Source of the DNA: Stenopsyche tienmushanensis
Lineage: Eukaryota; Arthropoda; Insecta; Trichoptera; Stenopsychidae
Direction of reading: 5' to 3'
DNA length: 64,000 nt
Assembly (NCBI GenBank): GCA_008973525.1
Contig: WACJ01000009.1
Span: forward strand, 744,001-808,000
A program made the position numbers and the translations under genes. Shown piece after piece: positions 40,501 to 53,178 of the stretch. The notes beneath the pieces are model-generated. The model saw only the letters and a list, made by a program, of their open reading frames with translations, did no database searches and was not told where the DNA came from. Every line of letters begins with the position of its first letter. Position 1 is the first letter of the stretch.

Positions 40501-43500
40501 AAATATAAATATACAAAAAATGTCAACATGCTTAGACAAATAATCTTAGAATATAAATTTTGCGATATATTATGATGTGCGTTCTAAAAATATATGAAAA
40601 TTTAATTATGCACATTCAATTCAAACGTTTTTTTTGGATTTTTTTTTGACGAACTGAATTATCATACAACTATGAATTTTTTATCACATATTTATTCATA
40701 TTTTAAGTACACTCTGCAATTTTTTTTAGATGGAAATCATTTTTCATTGCTGAAATACATGGCAACTTATACACCCATCATCGAAAAATGTCTTTTTAGA
40801 TTGCTACGATTTTAGGTATTTTGCTTATCAAAAATATACAATTTTAATGACATTTCAATCTATGAAATATGAACTAGTTTTAATGCTAGGATTATTAAAA
40901 AATATCAAAAGGTAAATTTTTGGCATCTTGTTGAACATTTTTTTGTGAATTTTGATGTTTTTTACGATTTTTTTACATGAAAAAAATAAACACATTTAAT
41001 TATCCCAGTTTGTGGAGTGTACATAGATACTGAATATTTTTGAATCAAAAATCCAGATCAATTAATTTAATGTTTGTGCTCTTAAATATCTAGTTAACAG
41101 TTTATTTCGTGATAAGTCTTCATAGACTGGTTGAATGATTTTTTTGTACTTCTGCAGTCAAATGGTGCTTATGGTGGTGGAAATGATTAAGTTCTCCTTT
41201 GGATTCAAATTTAGAGAATTTAACAGCTTCTTTATTGTGCGCGATTGAGAAGTGTTTGTATTAATAGGGTTGAAGTAAGAAACCGAAGTGCAAGAGACGA
41301 AGTCCGATTTTCCACCCCATAGAATGATCGAAGGCGCTCTCCAAACCCTCCTCTCTTTAACGCTGTAACTTCTGAATGACCCCAAATATTGGAAAATAAC
41401 TTTTCCCACATATTCTACTCTATATTTGGGTATAATTTATGTAAATAACACACACAGTATTTATTTTAAAAAAATCTAATTATCCCTTAAATTTTTAACT
41501 TCTTTCTATGAAAGGATCATTTTCTGAACAAAATAATATTCTATTTTATCAGCCAATTCCAAATTTATCCTCAGGTTTTTGTATTATGTTATGAAAATCA
41601 CTTGTATTTTTTTAACCATTACTTACCAGCAAAAAATTCGGAAATAAATAAAAGCAATATTTTTTGCTTTTATTTTATTGCGTCTGCCCAAATTATTGCT
41701 TTATATACTAGAATGCTCTTGCTGCAAAAATCTTGTATGTAATATTTTTATTTGATATTCTTTCTATAACCATATAACACGAAAGCTGACTGTATTTAAA
41801 AGTTCGTTCTGTTAACGGTCTGTTAAAAATGTCGATAAAATACCACCTCACGAACACCCCCAATGGATATAAAGCATAGTTGTCACGTAACTTCACGGCA
41901 CGTACATTGGTTCTTATCGAATATATTTTGCAATTTCTCTAAATCTATCATTTTATCAATCATTTTTTTTAAATATGGAATTAATATATATCTTGTTGAA
42001 GTAAGCATACAATTTCATTTTTACAGCACCATTAAAAATCCAAGATATGCTCGTTTATTTTCCATTTAAGAATGTATAATATAAGGTATTAATATATAAA
42101 GTGGTTGTTTCTTGAATGCGTTAGAACATGGAGAATAATCGATACCCCAATTCCAGTCGTTAATCGCATAATCTAATTAGTCTGATATAATCTGTATATG
42201 TATACATTATCGTTCACAGCAGTCAATTAGCTACCCTTATGCAGACATAATTTAATTGTTCATGACTTTAATAATATCCAATTCAATAGTCTATGATATT
42301 ATGCCAAAATAAGAGTATTTTTTGGCTGGATATGATTTGTTTGAAATATTAAATTGATAATTCATTTAAACACACTGTACTTAGGCTATTAGTCGCTGTG
42401 CATTGTTTTACATCTTGTAGCTATTATAGTTGACAAGTGACTGCATGCTTAACGATGGCTTGCTGCTAACAAATGATCTCAAATAGGGGTTGTTGTATTT
42501 GTATACATTAATTTGAAAGATTTTTCTTGTGAAGTATTGCAATATTAATGTTTAAAAAGCGATCCATCATATTAAATGAGAGTCCATTTCTTGATCGTAA
42601 CACTCCACCGCGGTCATAAATAACACATTCAATTAATTCTGCAATTACTTATGATATAGTGCTATGGTTTTTATTGCGATTTATATTTAATGCGTTGTTT
42701 CCCTTCCATTATATTTTTACGATTTTCCCGGAAAATGTGTGTGGGCTTGGTGCGGTTTTTCGCGAAACGTATTAGAGTGTCTAAGCTCGGAAAAATTTAG
42801 CAGGTGATAGAAATTCTGAACACGGGCTGAAAAGCACAACCCGCTCAAGACGCTGCTGGCATTTTCTTTTCACATTTTCGACGCCGAAAGAAAAACGCTT
42901 TTCACGAGTACACACATAACATTAATCTCTTCCGCGTGCATCGTGATTTGTTTTTCATAAAAATATAAAACAATACAAATACCCCCGCATGTCACGACCC
43001 TCTCATATAAATGATACACCCGCGGGAGAACCCCGCAGGTTATTTTGGAGGATGCTCGGGGAACGCGTGTGGGAAACAGCAAATAATACAAGACAACACA
43101 TACCAATAAATGTACAAAAATAATAAATCACAAGAGTTGCTTCTACAGCTTCATTCTTGTGAGTTTAATCTTGTTTAAGAAAAAACTTTGGAAGACATAA
43201 ATTTTATTATATCGTACAGGGAAAATCGCTTGTTGTTTCGTATGGTGAACCGCAAACGTTTTGACAATCGTTGACAAATAATACCCTCACAATGTAAATA
43301 TTCAATAACAAACACTTGACTTTTTATCTACTTATTTTTACTACGACTCAAGAAGATGTATCTAGGAAGAGATTTAAATATGCTATTAAATATTTAAGCA
43401 AATTCATGCATCTAATATGAACGAGTATTACATTGAAAATCTGACAAGTCTGCCATGAAAAGAGCGTTGTTTAGTTAATAAAATATAATGCATATTGAAA

Positions 43501-46017
43501 ATAATTGTATCGGGGACAAAATAAAATACTGTTTGCTGTCTAAGTTTCATTTTATCATTAAGAAGTTGTGATGTTAAATGATAAACGCAATCAAATAAAG
43601 ACGTTTTATAAACTGCATGTAAAAACTCACCAGCCTGGAAGAAATTAATAAGTTCACAAGGCAAATGTTGAGCTCTTGTGATATTATATCCTCGAATATA
43701 AAATCCTCGTCTTCGTGATATGATATTCCACTTCTATGCATGATGGGTTATTGTGACGCAATCTCATCCGTATTAAAATGTAATATTACATTGATTTTCC
43801 ATATGCATTCCTCTGTTAATAACATTGAAGATTGCAGACTTCTAACACGATGTGAGCTTTGTAAATTCACAGCTCGACTTCCTTAGGAGCCCATGCTAAA
43901 TAACAGCTTTCAATGAAATTCGCAATGAATAAACGCACCGAGCCGACTTTGCAGGCTTCGTCGCCCAAAACAATTAAACGAATATGCTTATGTTGCATTG
44001 CTTCAAACGGAATAATGAAAACCTCGTTTGCAAAACGAGCAGGTGAATCGTAAATTTTCCACTCAAGGCGTGGTATACATTTTGGGAGGCTGTGATACTT
44101 TCACAATGTCACTCCAAAAGCGAGGGACAAAAATCATAATTAATTGAATGCTCCGGAAACTCGTTCCGAACTAAATCTGCAGAATTTTAGTTTCGCAGTA
44201 AAATAATACGCCCGCGAACACCCCCCACGAAACGGTCTCTGAATGTAATATTTTTTTAAAGCTCAGTGTGTTGAATACGCTGTTCCTCGTCCTTGGAGAC
44301 CACTTCACATGAGTTTTCTTTAAAAGGCTATCGTTTGGTCAAACATTGTAGACACGTGCTCTCCCTGTCCTTGGAGACTTAAATCATACATAGGAATACT
44401 CACGAATCTTTTCAGCTGTAAACGATTCGTTTTTTCAATAAAATACGCCTTTTATATTGAATTTATAAAGGCATTTTAAACAATTTGAAAAACCAATATT
44501 TGAGTGTTTTTTTTGTAATTCCATCACATTCAGAATTGCTGAAATATTTGCCCAAATTATTGATATTTGGTCACTCCATAAATACCATATATAATCACCA
44601 ACAGATTTACTGTGTTTTAACTAAAGTATTGCATATTTTATTAAAAAAACAAAGATTATAAAGTCTATAATCTATATATACTAAGAATACCTAATGTATA
44701 AAAAATCTTTGAATTCGAAGTTTCAATGAGACTCAATGATAGACTGTGTTTAAAATGGGCTTCCTTTGAAATCATTTTATAATAACCTTATTTAATAGAG
44801 AGAAAATCTGTTGAGTTGAGTCTTTCTTGGACTGTGTAAATAGCGTTTCTTTGCGATTAATCCATTGCTATTCATATCGCTAATAAAAATTTAATTTTTA
44901 TAATAATGCTTATTTTTATAACGATACAAAGATGAAGAATACGATTATCTATTTGCAGTTATCGACTGATTCATAATCTAATAATTCGTAAAAATCTGTT
45001 GGTCTAATTGAAGCAGCTGTCGATGTATTGTTTTAGCTTTACTTTATTGTTAATTTTACTCTACTTTTATCTGCAAAACATCATCATCAAATTTCTAAGG
45101 TCATCCTGATCTTGTTTATCTTAAAGTCTATATTTCACAGACCAGAAACACTGAAAACATATTTGTTCCTTGACTAGCGCTTATAATGGCGGACTATAAA
45201 TATTACCCAGTTTATTCAGAGCTGTTGTTGCATTAATAGCCTGGTGGAAATTCCAAAGCAAAACATGTCTTATATACAACTTCAAACATTTCCATGTTCA
45301 AAGCACGAATGTTCTTAATTGTATTATATACTCTATAAACTAATGCCATCTTTGAATTATTTTTTTTGCATATTCAAATACTACTGCTATTGAAAAAAAA
45401 AGTTAATTGATTGATCAAGTTCTGTATTCATCGTATGTTATAATTTTAATTTAGCCATATCATTTGGCGTCTCACATAAGTCATATCATTTGGCGTTTTG
45501 GCTTTTTGTCGCCGAAAACAGTATTATATCGATGACTTGTGCCAATTTTACCATTACTAACCCCTAAAGGAGTACTGTGCCAGGGCCTGGCATCCCCCCT
45601 CCACTTTTCAAAAAGAGCACTGAGCTCGGAGACAGACAGAGACAGAACGCATTTCGGGAGACAGAGACGGAGAGCTTCCCCGCATACATCGCACGATTGT
45701 ATAGATCTTTAGCCCAAATTTATCGACTAATGATGATTTCAAATTCAAATGATTCATATTCGGTCAATAATAAATTCATCAACGAAAACACGCCATTGAA
45801 TTGATTTCTTGTGTATTGTTTGTGTAAAGAAATGAAGTGCTCTTGTATGTATGTAGTGTTTATTTACAATTGACTCTGTCTCGAATTGAAGATTGTCTTA
45901 CATATGTGGCATCAATGACTTCATCGATTTTAAATTTGCTCACTCCTCAAAAGGTTTTGTCAAATCTTTTAATATATAGCGGTAAATATTAGATATGACA
46001 ATTTAAGAAAAAACATA
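37506..46017. other. Intronic stretch; multiple unique islands
   Basis: No gene is supported. Less AT-rich, non-repetitive islands lie at about 38080-38380, 39560-40060, 41170-41420, 42590-43100, 43860-44400 and 45540-45680. Two opposing frames of 80-95 codons overlap in 39.70-40.09 kb without any recognisable domain. 43860-44250 includes a small perfect stem (CTCGTTT / AAACGAG around 44021-44040). A 15-base direct duplication (CATATCATTTGGCGT) is at 45456-45470 and 45482-45496. Confidence 0.4.
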
Positions 46018-46025
46018 CTGTAAAT

Positions 46026-46133
46026 TAGTGTTTCTTCTCGAGAATTATTTCTTAAGAATTTCTCGAAAAATATGGAAAATGGAGAATTCTCATATCTTGA
46101 GAAATGAAAAACATCGAGAGTTCAGAAACCCTA
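46026..46133. mobile_element. hAT-type MITE (108 bp) with 8-bp target duplication
   Basis: A perfect 8-base direct repeat CTGTAAAT flanks the element (46018-46025 and 46134-46141). The inner ends are inverted: TAGTGTTTCTTCTCGAGAA on the left, and the right end reads TAGGGTTTCTGAACTCTCGA in inverse. An 8-bp duplication together with a TAG.GTTTCT terminus is the pattern of hAT-superfamily MITEs. The interior is largely palindromic around TTCTCGAAA / GAGAATTCT-type words and non-coding. Confidence 0.8.
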
Positions 46134-46141
46134 CTGTAAAT

Positions 46142-47319
46142 CATACAAACATTTTACATGAATGGTAGGCAATAACGAGTTATATTTTCGACCTGATTTT
46201 TAAGTGATAATTTGATCAAAATTATTTTAAAATTTGATGGCAAAAATAAACCTGTTTAACCAATACTTCGATTATTTGTAATTGAATGTTCATTAACAGT
46301 GTATGTCTATAGAAAGATTGCTTTTGTGTGAGGTATTCTATTATGATAGCCTTTCAATATATGTGAAAAAACATTTTTTTCTAAATTGATCAATTTTTCC
46401 ATCCGATAAAAAACATTTTAGCTCCTCGAGCAAAAGTGTTCAATGCGTCCTTATGGGGTGTGTGTGCATAAATCCAAATTTGTTCCTTTTTCCAATTTGA
46501 GGCGTTGGGGAGGCCCTCGCCCGCCGAAGCACTAGTTTCGAAGTGGAATTTCCATAAAGCCTTAAATATCAAGTGGGGGTTCCGTAAACATTCCGTATCG
46601 AGGAAACTTTGAAAACACCGTAAACATCGGACCCATGATGGTCTCGTGCCCATAATATTTTACTGCCGATGCTTTGCCGAGCGGCACCAAGTCAGCAAAC
46701 ACGACGCGTTAAGCATAACTACCGAACAACTTTGCTATCTGTCTGTTCTGGGTCCCGAATCTTCCCTTCAAATCTTCTGTCCACAAGTTTTACAATAATG
46801 AGCGTCTTTATGATCCCGAAAAGCGTCGCCGTCCAACGATACGACAAGGCGAAGAAATCCGTGTCACCTTGTTCGAGAGCAGCCTCTTGACACACTCGTC
46901 CTTTCAAATTTCATGGCCTTATTTCCGTTTTAATAGCCGTTTAAAATTTATTTCTCGCCCGGGCTCGAAAGTAAAAGTAATTTTCATTATTCAAATGAGT
47001 TAATGAACATAATAATAGTTAAAAGTCAGATTAAAAAAGTTCTTGGGAAAATTTGGGCGGCCATTTCTATTTACATTTTAAGTATTAACGTTAATATAAT
47101 ACATACAGCAGCCTATTCATTCGATGGAGTTTAAAACGTGGATAAATTTAAATAAAGCTAAGGTAATATTAATATATTGCAAATACAAGCGATGCTATCA
47201 ATATATAACACTTAATTTATAATAAATGTGGCGGACTTGGATCAATACATCTATATGGCATAGACATTACCGTTCAGGTATCGATCTAGGCTTAATATAA
47301 TAGATAGGCGATTAATATA
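46142..47319. other. Intronic stretch; large GC-richer island at 46.39-46.98 kb
   Basis: No gene is supported. About 46390-46980 is one of the longest unique, less AT-rich blocks in the window. Short frames on both strands overlap in it, but none shows a family motif. The remainder is AT-rich. It ends at the TA beside the mariner terminus at 47320. Confidence 0.35.
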
Positions 47320-48225
47320 TTAGGTTGTCCCATAAGTCTCTTTCGAAAATGAACACAGATCTAATCATAGCCATGGTTGAATAAAACCCGCGATATTCTG
47401 TTCGCGAAATAGCTAAAAAGCTAGAAATTCCACGAAGATCCGTCCATAATCATCTAATAAAATTGGACTACATCAATCGTTCAGATGTGTGGCTTCCTCA
47501 TGAACTGATTGACTCAAATAAACTTCAGCGTATTTCAACATGCAGTCTTCTTCTCCAACAACATAATAGCCAATCTTTTTTGAAGAGACTTGTCACTGGA
47601 GATGAAAGTTGGATACTCTATGAGAATATCCAACGTAAACGGTCTTGGACCAAGGGTATAGAAGCTTTAACTGTAGCTAAACCTGGCCTACATCCAAAAA
47701 AAGTTTTGCTATGCATTTGGTGGGACAGGATAGGGGTAGTTTATTGTGAGCTACTTCAGCAAGATGAAACGATCAATTCAACAAAATATTGTTTCCAACT
47801 AGACAATCTAAAAGATGTAATTGCCAGAAAACGGCCAGAATTAGCAAACAGACGAGATGATGTTTTTCATCATGATAACGCCAGGCCTCATGTGTCTTTG
47901 CTTGTCAGAAATAAATTATTATCATTTGACTGGGATGTTTACCTCATCCTCCATACTCTCCAGGCATTTCCCCTTTAAATTATTTATTTCATTGAAAAAT
48001 TCATTACCTGGTAAAAAAAATTATTCAACCTGGAAGTAAAGACAATACAGAAACATATGGAGATGTGTTAAAACTCATTTAAAAAAAAAATGATGATAAA
48101 AACTTTAAAAAACGTTTTTAGAACAGGCAGAATGCATCAATTTGACAATTATGATGTCTTTAGTAGAATCAGATCCTCTGAAAGAATTGCTTATTACGTT
48201 TGTATGTTTATGGTTAATAGAACTG
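47320..48225 (+). mobile_element. Mariner (DD34D, Hsmar1/cecropia-like) transposon relic 2
   Basis: The 5' terminus TTAGGTTGTCCCATAAGTCT follows a TA (47318-47319). A Met at 47349 is followed ten codons later by a stop. The longest intact frame, 47463-47978, gives WLPHELIDSNKLQRIS, FLKRLVTGDESWILYENIQR (first Asp), KPGLHPKKVLLCIWWD, ELANRRDD then HHDNARPHVSLLVRNKL (second Asp). A one-base loss in the T run at 47938-47940 shifts the frame; in the neighbouring frame HPPYSPGISPLNYLFH shows the third catalytic Asp changed to Asn. The C-terminus decays through an A-rich tract, and I did not find the 3' terminal repeat. The order and wording resemble the Hsmar1/SETMAR and cecropia mariner group. 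Confidence 0.9.
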
Positions 48226-48469
48226 AATAATCTTAATTTTATTAGATAATTGAAATAACAAGGAATTTGGGTTCTCTATGAATTGTGGTTAATCGCACAA
48301 GAGCATCAAAAAGCAATCTGTACATATTTTTTAATTAATTATGGAACTAATGCGTGTTATAAGCAAATAATCCTGTTTACAAACTAATTGTTATCTTTAT
48401 TATACTTTTTTGGTGACTTTACTCATAAAGAACAAATTGTGATTTTTTAAATTCAAATTTAACAACTAA
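48226..48469. other. Spacer between two mariner relics
   Basis: About 240 bases of AT-rich sequence containing no terminal repeat I could identify. Part of it may be the decayed 3' end of relic 2 or the decayed 5' end of relic 3. Confidence 0.35.
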
Positions 48470-49010
48470 ATTAATAAATATTTGCGATGTATTGGATGAT
48501 TTTTTAGGTGTTCGCAAATGTAAAAATTGGTTTCAAAAATTTTGATCTGGAAATTTTGATTTAAAAAAATACCCTGGAATGAAAGACTGCATAAGGTGGA
48601 AACCGCCACACTGACTGCTGAAATCGAAAGTAATCCAACAACAACTATTGAAAAAATATCGCCCAATCTCAGATATTCAAGATCGAGTGTTCAAAGAAAT
48701 CTGAAAAAAACCGGGAAGTTGTGGATACAAGGAAGATGGGGGATAACCTGAGCGACCGCATTAACGCATGCGAACAACTTTTAAAAATGGAATCCAAAAC
48801 GTCGTTTTTAGACCACTTAATAACCAGAGATGATATACGGGTTCTTTACTCTAATTAAGGATGCAAAAATCAATGGCTATCCAAGGGTAAGGTAGCCAAA
48901 CCAACCCCTAAGCCCGGCCTGACAACAACAAAAAAATTCTGTCTATTTGGTGGGACTGCAAGGGTGTCATTCATTTTTAAATAATTAATCTTAGACAAAC
49001 AATAAATGCA
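48470..49010 (+). mobile_element. Mariner transposon relic 3 (N-terminal half and first catalytic block)
   Basis: Broken + strand frames read like a mariner from its N-terminus. First comes NICDVLDDFLGVRKCKNWFQ then KF, a stop, SGNFDL. Then in another frame HKVETATLTAEIESNPTTTI followed by EKISPNLRYSRSSVQRNLKK. Then INACEQLLKME, FLDHLITRDDIRVLYSN, a stop, and QWLSKGKVAKPTPKPGL. Here TGDE is replaced by TRDD. The sequence stops after a WWD-like block near 48975, so the second and third catalytic blocks are missing. The sequence differs clearly from relic 2 just upstream, so they are separate insertions of different lineages. Confidence 0.8.
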
Positions 49011-49029
49011 ATACTTTAATGTTAGTAAT

Positions 49030-49305
49030 TAGTGATTAGGAAAAAAGAAACAGCCTTGGATGGAAAACATTTCGACATTCTTCTTGTTTTTCAAACGTCT
49101 TTCCGTCAGATATCCATATTTTTAGATCTATTCAGCATTATTTGAATGGGAAAAATTACAAAACAACCAGAGGTTATGTCTAACGATGAAAATTACATTT
49201 TGTAATAATATGCTTAAAATTTAAAAAAATATGAGCATTCTAATCTTTCATTTAAAAAAACGAAAATCTCTATGGATACATCTCATATAATACATTTTTA
49301 AATAC
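49030..49305 (+). mobile_element. LINE 3'-end fragment matching 22.80-22.93 kb
   Basis: GAAACAGCCTTGGATGGAAA followed by ACATT.CGACATTCTTCTT, and later CTTTCATTTAAAAAAACGAA and TGGATACATCTCATAT, repeat the tail of the LINE at 21.95-22.94 kb in the same order. Here about 130 extra bases lie between the two blocks. This suggests a second 5'-truncated insertion of the same family, or that the copy at 22.9 kb carries a deletion. Confidence 0.6.
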
Positions 49306-52278
49306 CAACGTTCGGGAATATAATATAGAAAATAACCGAAAATAAATGCTTAGATATTATAAATAGGAATAAAAATAATAAAATATTCAACAATACATGT
49401 ACACTTCATGTCCGTAAATTTGAGGTCTCTAGGACAAAATGATATAACAAGGATACGTGGAACACGTTCAAAGGACACGATCTTTGTTTTATGTATATAT
49501 AAAACAAGACGTAAATATCATAAATATGTTTTTTATAATATTTACAGCATAATATATTGATAATAGTATGAGGGATTGAAAATTAAATGATGATGATACT
49601 TTTATATAAAAATGGACATCAATTTAAATCCAAAAAGATCTGATTATAAGCGATTAAATCGTTTGAAGACAGTGATTCAATTTTTTAAAAAATCGCAGAT
49701 GTTCTGTACAACCAATTAATATATATATTTTAAATTCGCTGCATATTGCAGATATGTTAGAATAACATTCAATTAATTTGATCGTGTTGCTTTTCGATAT
49801 AACTGATCGTTCGCAGACTTTCAGTACGGTGAAAATTATAAAGGAACATATGAAACTGCATGGGGAAGAGCGCCGCGGGAGGCAAACTTTAATACAATTG
49901 TTTCCTTCGTATTGCAATATTTCTGCACTGCACCTACGCTGCAACTTTGTAAAAATTAAAATAAAAAGTGCATTTATTCATCCTGTATGCTAACATCCTG
50001 CCAAGAGCATATAATCTGATACATAAAAAATCTGTTCGGCGAAGTTTTCTAACCATGTTTCCATTGATTCTATTGTGAAGAAAACTATAGTTTAAAACTC
50101 TACTTATTTTATATAATTTAAACATCTGAAACTGGGCTTTCTTATTAGAAATTTTTTATACACCTTATGTAGAAAAAAATAAAAAAACTACCCCAAAAAA
50201 TTTAAATCTTCCTGATAAAATATAAAATGAAAACCGTCCATGTTCAATGACAAATATGATATTTTAAGATGATTCAGCTACATTTAATCTGCACTATTGA
50301 TACTGAACAAATTTCGGACACTTCATATGAAAACCCCATGGATGAAAGAATGTCCATTTATATCTCTTGTCAAAGAGATTATTTTGATTATTATGTCCAG
50401 TTTACGTTAAAAAAATGCGTAATTTGATTTAAACTATACTTATAAACCCTTCTCAAATTTCCAGCTTTTATATGGAAACATTAACCGTAAAAAAATGGAT
50501 TTTTAGGAACTACTCTATTCTCAAGTATTAACATTTTTAAAAGTTATTCATATTATTGAAAAGAATTTTAAACATCAAATGATGTATATTAATATTGATA
50601 CAGTGTTAACTCCAATTATATTCGAAATATAACTATAACTACTGTATTATTATGTTAAGCTTCATATTAACAGATACTAAATATTCACTCTATTCTATTA
50701 AATGTGCAATCTTCAATTTACACTGTTCAGAGTCATTTTCTTCTTGTTAATTTGGATCAAGGCATTTTTTAGTAACTTTGTTTAATTCAGAAGGTATTTA
50801 ACATCTATACACATAACGAATATTTCTGTTTTTGCTAAAATTTTTGAAATAATGATTTCGATTCTTAAGTTAAGATCTTCTCTGCTTACTTAAGATGACG
50901 ATAAAAATATACAATACAAGTTTCTTCAGAATTTTCTTGGAAACGAAGTCCTTAAGATTACTCTATTAGAGCAAATTTTTCTTTTAGTGTAAAAAAACCA
51001 TTTAGACAAATGCTCGTAAATATAGAAAAAAATTCAAGTGTCGCTATAATTGGCAAAGTAAAAGACTTCTAAGTGAAGGGAAATGCACGCTAAAAAAAGT
51101 TTTAATTGAGAAAAGCTTTCCAAACATTTTTTTTCAGCACGAATAGTAGTTTAAATGTCAAACGAACTTCTCTTCTGAGGAAGTTTTCATTTGAATCTCT
51201 ATTTAATTATGAAATAAAAATAACAGTTCCATCTTTTAAGTTACCAGAATGAGACGTTAATTTTGTACCTTGAAAAGATCTCAGTAATGCTCTTAGCGAA
51301 TGTTCAAATTGACTCATCATAATTGTTACTACATCAATCTTCATACCGACGAAGATCATTAAAACTCGAGAAAATATTCGCTCCATAAGTCGTTTTGTAA
51401 TTTATTACAAAGTTTTCATGACTCATATACTGATAACTTCCTATATATTACCTTGGAATTGACGTAAGATGACATTATTGATAGGATTTAATACAAAAAT
51501 AACATTAACACAATAAATTGAATAACATCCCATCAAGCTTGATGTGTTATCTTGATGCATTATCTTTGAATTAATATCTCGATGCACTATCTTACATTAT
51601 TCAGTCAACAATTTCATTTGCATAATGTATGATTATGCAATTCTCGAGTTTATGAATGAAACGTATCAATTTTATGTATTTATTCATGCAATATAATTTA
51701 GCTCAAAGAAAATACTTGTTATTATCCAATACTTACACTTTCTATACAAAAGCAAATTACAATATTTCCTTGATTTACGCAGTTATAATGCATGAAATTT
51801 GAGTCAATCTCTTATTTAACACTATCTATAGCAAAAGTAGAATTGCTTTTACATCCATAACAGGAAAGGATCACATCCATATTATAAATGGCAAATATTT
51901 ATATCTTTGTGCATTTGATATCAAAATAAGCAACGGCACTTTCAGGGCTTTCATGATATGAAGTGAATAAATTTTCTTGGTCAAAGATAATAAAAATATA
52001 CTTACAACGTTCAGGCAAAGCTTACTGAAAAAAAAAATCTGGAGAATATAAAGGAAGTCACTCTTTATTTTTTAATAGATTTAATAGTTCTCATAAAACG
52101 GAAAAAAACAGGCATATATTAAATTTGCTATGATTTGTGAAATGAAGTTGAATCAATAACTAAAAAGCTTGTGTTTTTAATACTTCAAATATTTCTTCGC
52201 TTGGATTCTTAGAACCTGTAATTGTATAAAATTGGTCCACCGTCACTAAATACTATTTTTTCGTTCTAATAACATTAA

Positions 52279-52281
<3 letters not shown>

Positions 52282-52317
<36 letters not shown>
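52282..52317. repeat. (TA)n microsatellite
   Basis: About 18 uninterrupted TA dinucleotides, then CACATGG. Such tracts vary in length between individuals. Confidence 0.95.
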
Positions 52318-52322
<5 letters not shown>

Positions 52323-53149
52323 GGATTATATTAGAGTCACCCTCATTGTTTTCATGTTCTCGTGTGTAAATTCAGGCTATCGGAGGAGAAATCTAAAGTG
52401 AAGGCAGTCTTGTATTGCGAATAATTTATCTCTTGTTATTTAGTTGATAAATACAAGATAGAGGAAATGTTTGCTTTAAACGCTTTCGGGGAAAGTGTAT
52501 GTATGTCCTCCTTGCATACTTTAAGAGATAGGAGAGTTGCATTAGGGCCGCCTCTTACAGTTTTAATGCCGTTGTTTTACTTTTTTAGCTCAGGATGGCA
52601 CCTTCCTGCTTCCAGAAAAGAGACAATTTTCTCGGCTGTAGAGCATGTCTGCCTTTTTCAGCGGGAAAAACTCACTTATCCTAAGCACGACGCTCCCAAG
52701 AAAACGATAATGGCCGCCTTAGGAAAAAGCGAAAATATTTACATAGAATTCTCCTCGCAAACGAGCAAATTTTTGCGCTGATCTCGAACTCTTGAAAGTT
52801 TTCCAAGTTCCGCTCAAAATTGCATTAAAAGCGCTAAAGCGCATTGAAAACTGCCGGACGATTAAAATAAACTCCTTTATATATATATTTGCAGTTAGAG
52901 CTCTCCGAGAGTGTTCTTTCTCATGTTACTTTATGCTGATGCAAATTTTCTATGTGGCAATCCAAATAGCCGCTCTCTTAATTGAGGAAAGAAAGCTTCG
53001 CTGCTAATCGACAAAACTTTCATGATCATTATATTCTCATGACTTCATAAAATGGATTCGCTTTATACTACAGTATTTCGTTTAATTATAAAACGCATTA
53101 CCACAATTTTCTCTTTATTAAACCAAATTCAACCGGTTTATTAAAAAAT

Positions 53150-53178
53150 CAGGTCAGTCCAAAAGTTCGTGCGCATTT
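53150..53178 (+). mobile_element. Possible solitary mariner terminal repeat
   Basis: CAGGTCAGTCCAAAAGTTCG followed by TGCGCATTT resembles mariner inverted-terminal-repeat sequences (GGT..GT.CAAAAGTT..TGCG). No partner end or transposase follows within 700 bases. The + strand downstream shows no reading frame. Confidence 0.35.

Noticed and set aside
52467..52781. 104-codon + strand frame as a possible gene or cassette exon
   Set aside because: It starts in a unique GC-richer island but has no family motif or splice context, and the host protein joins in frame without it.
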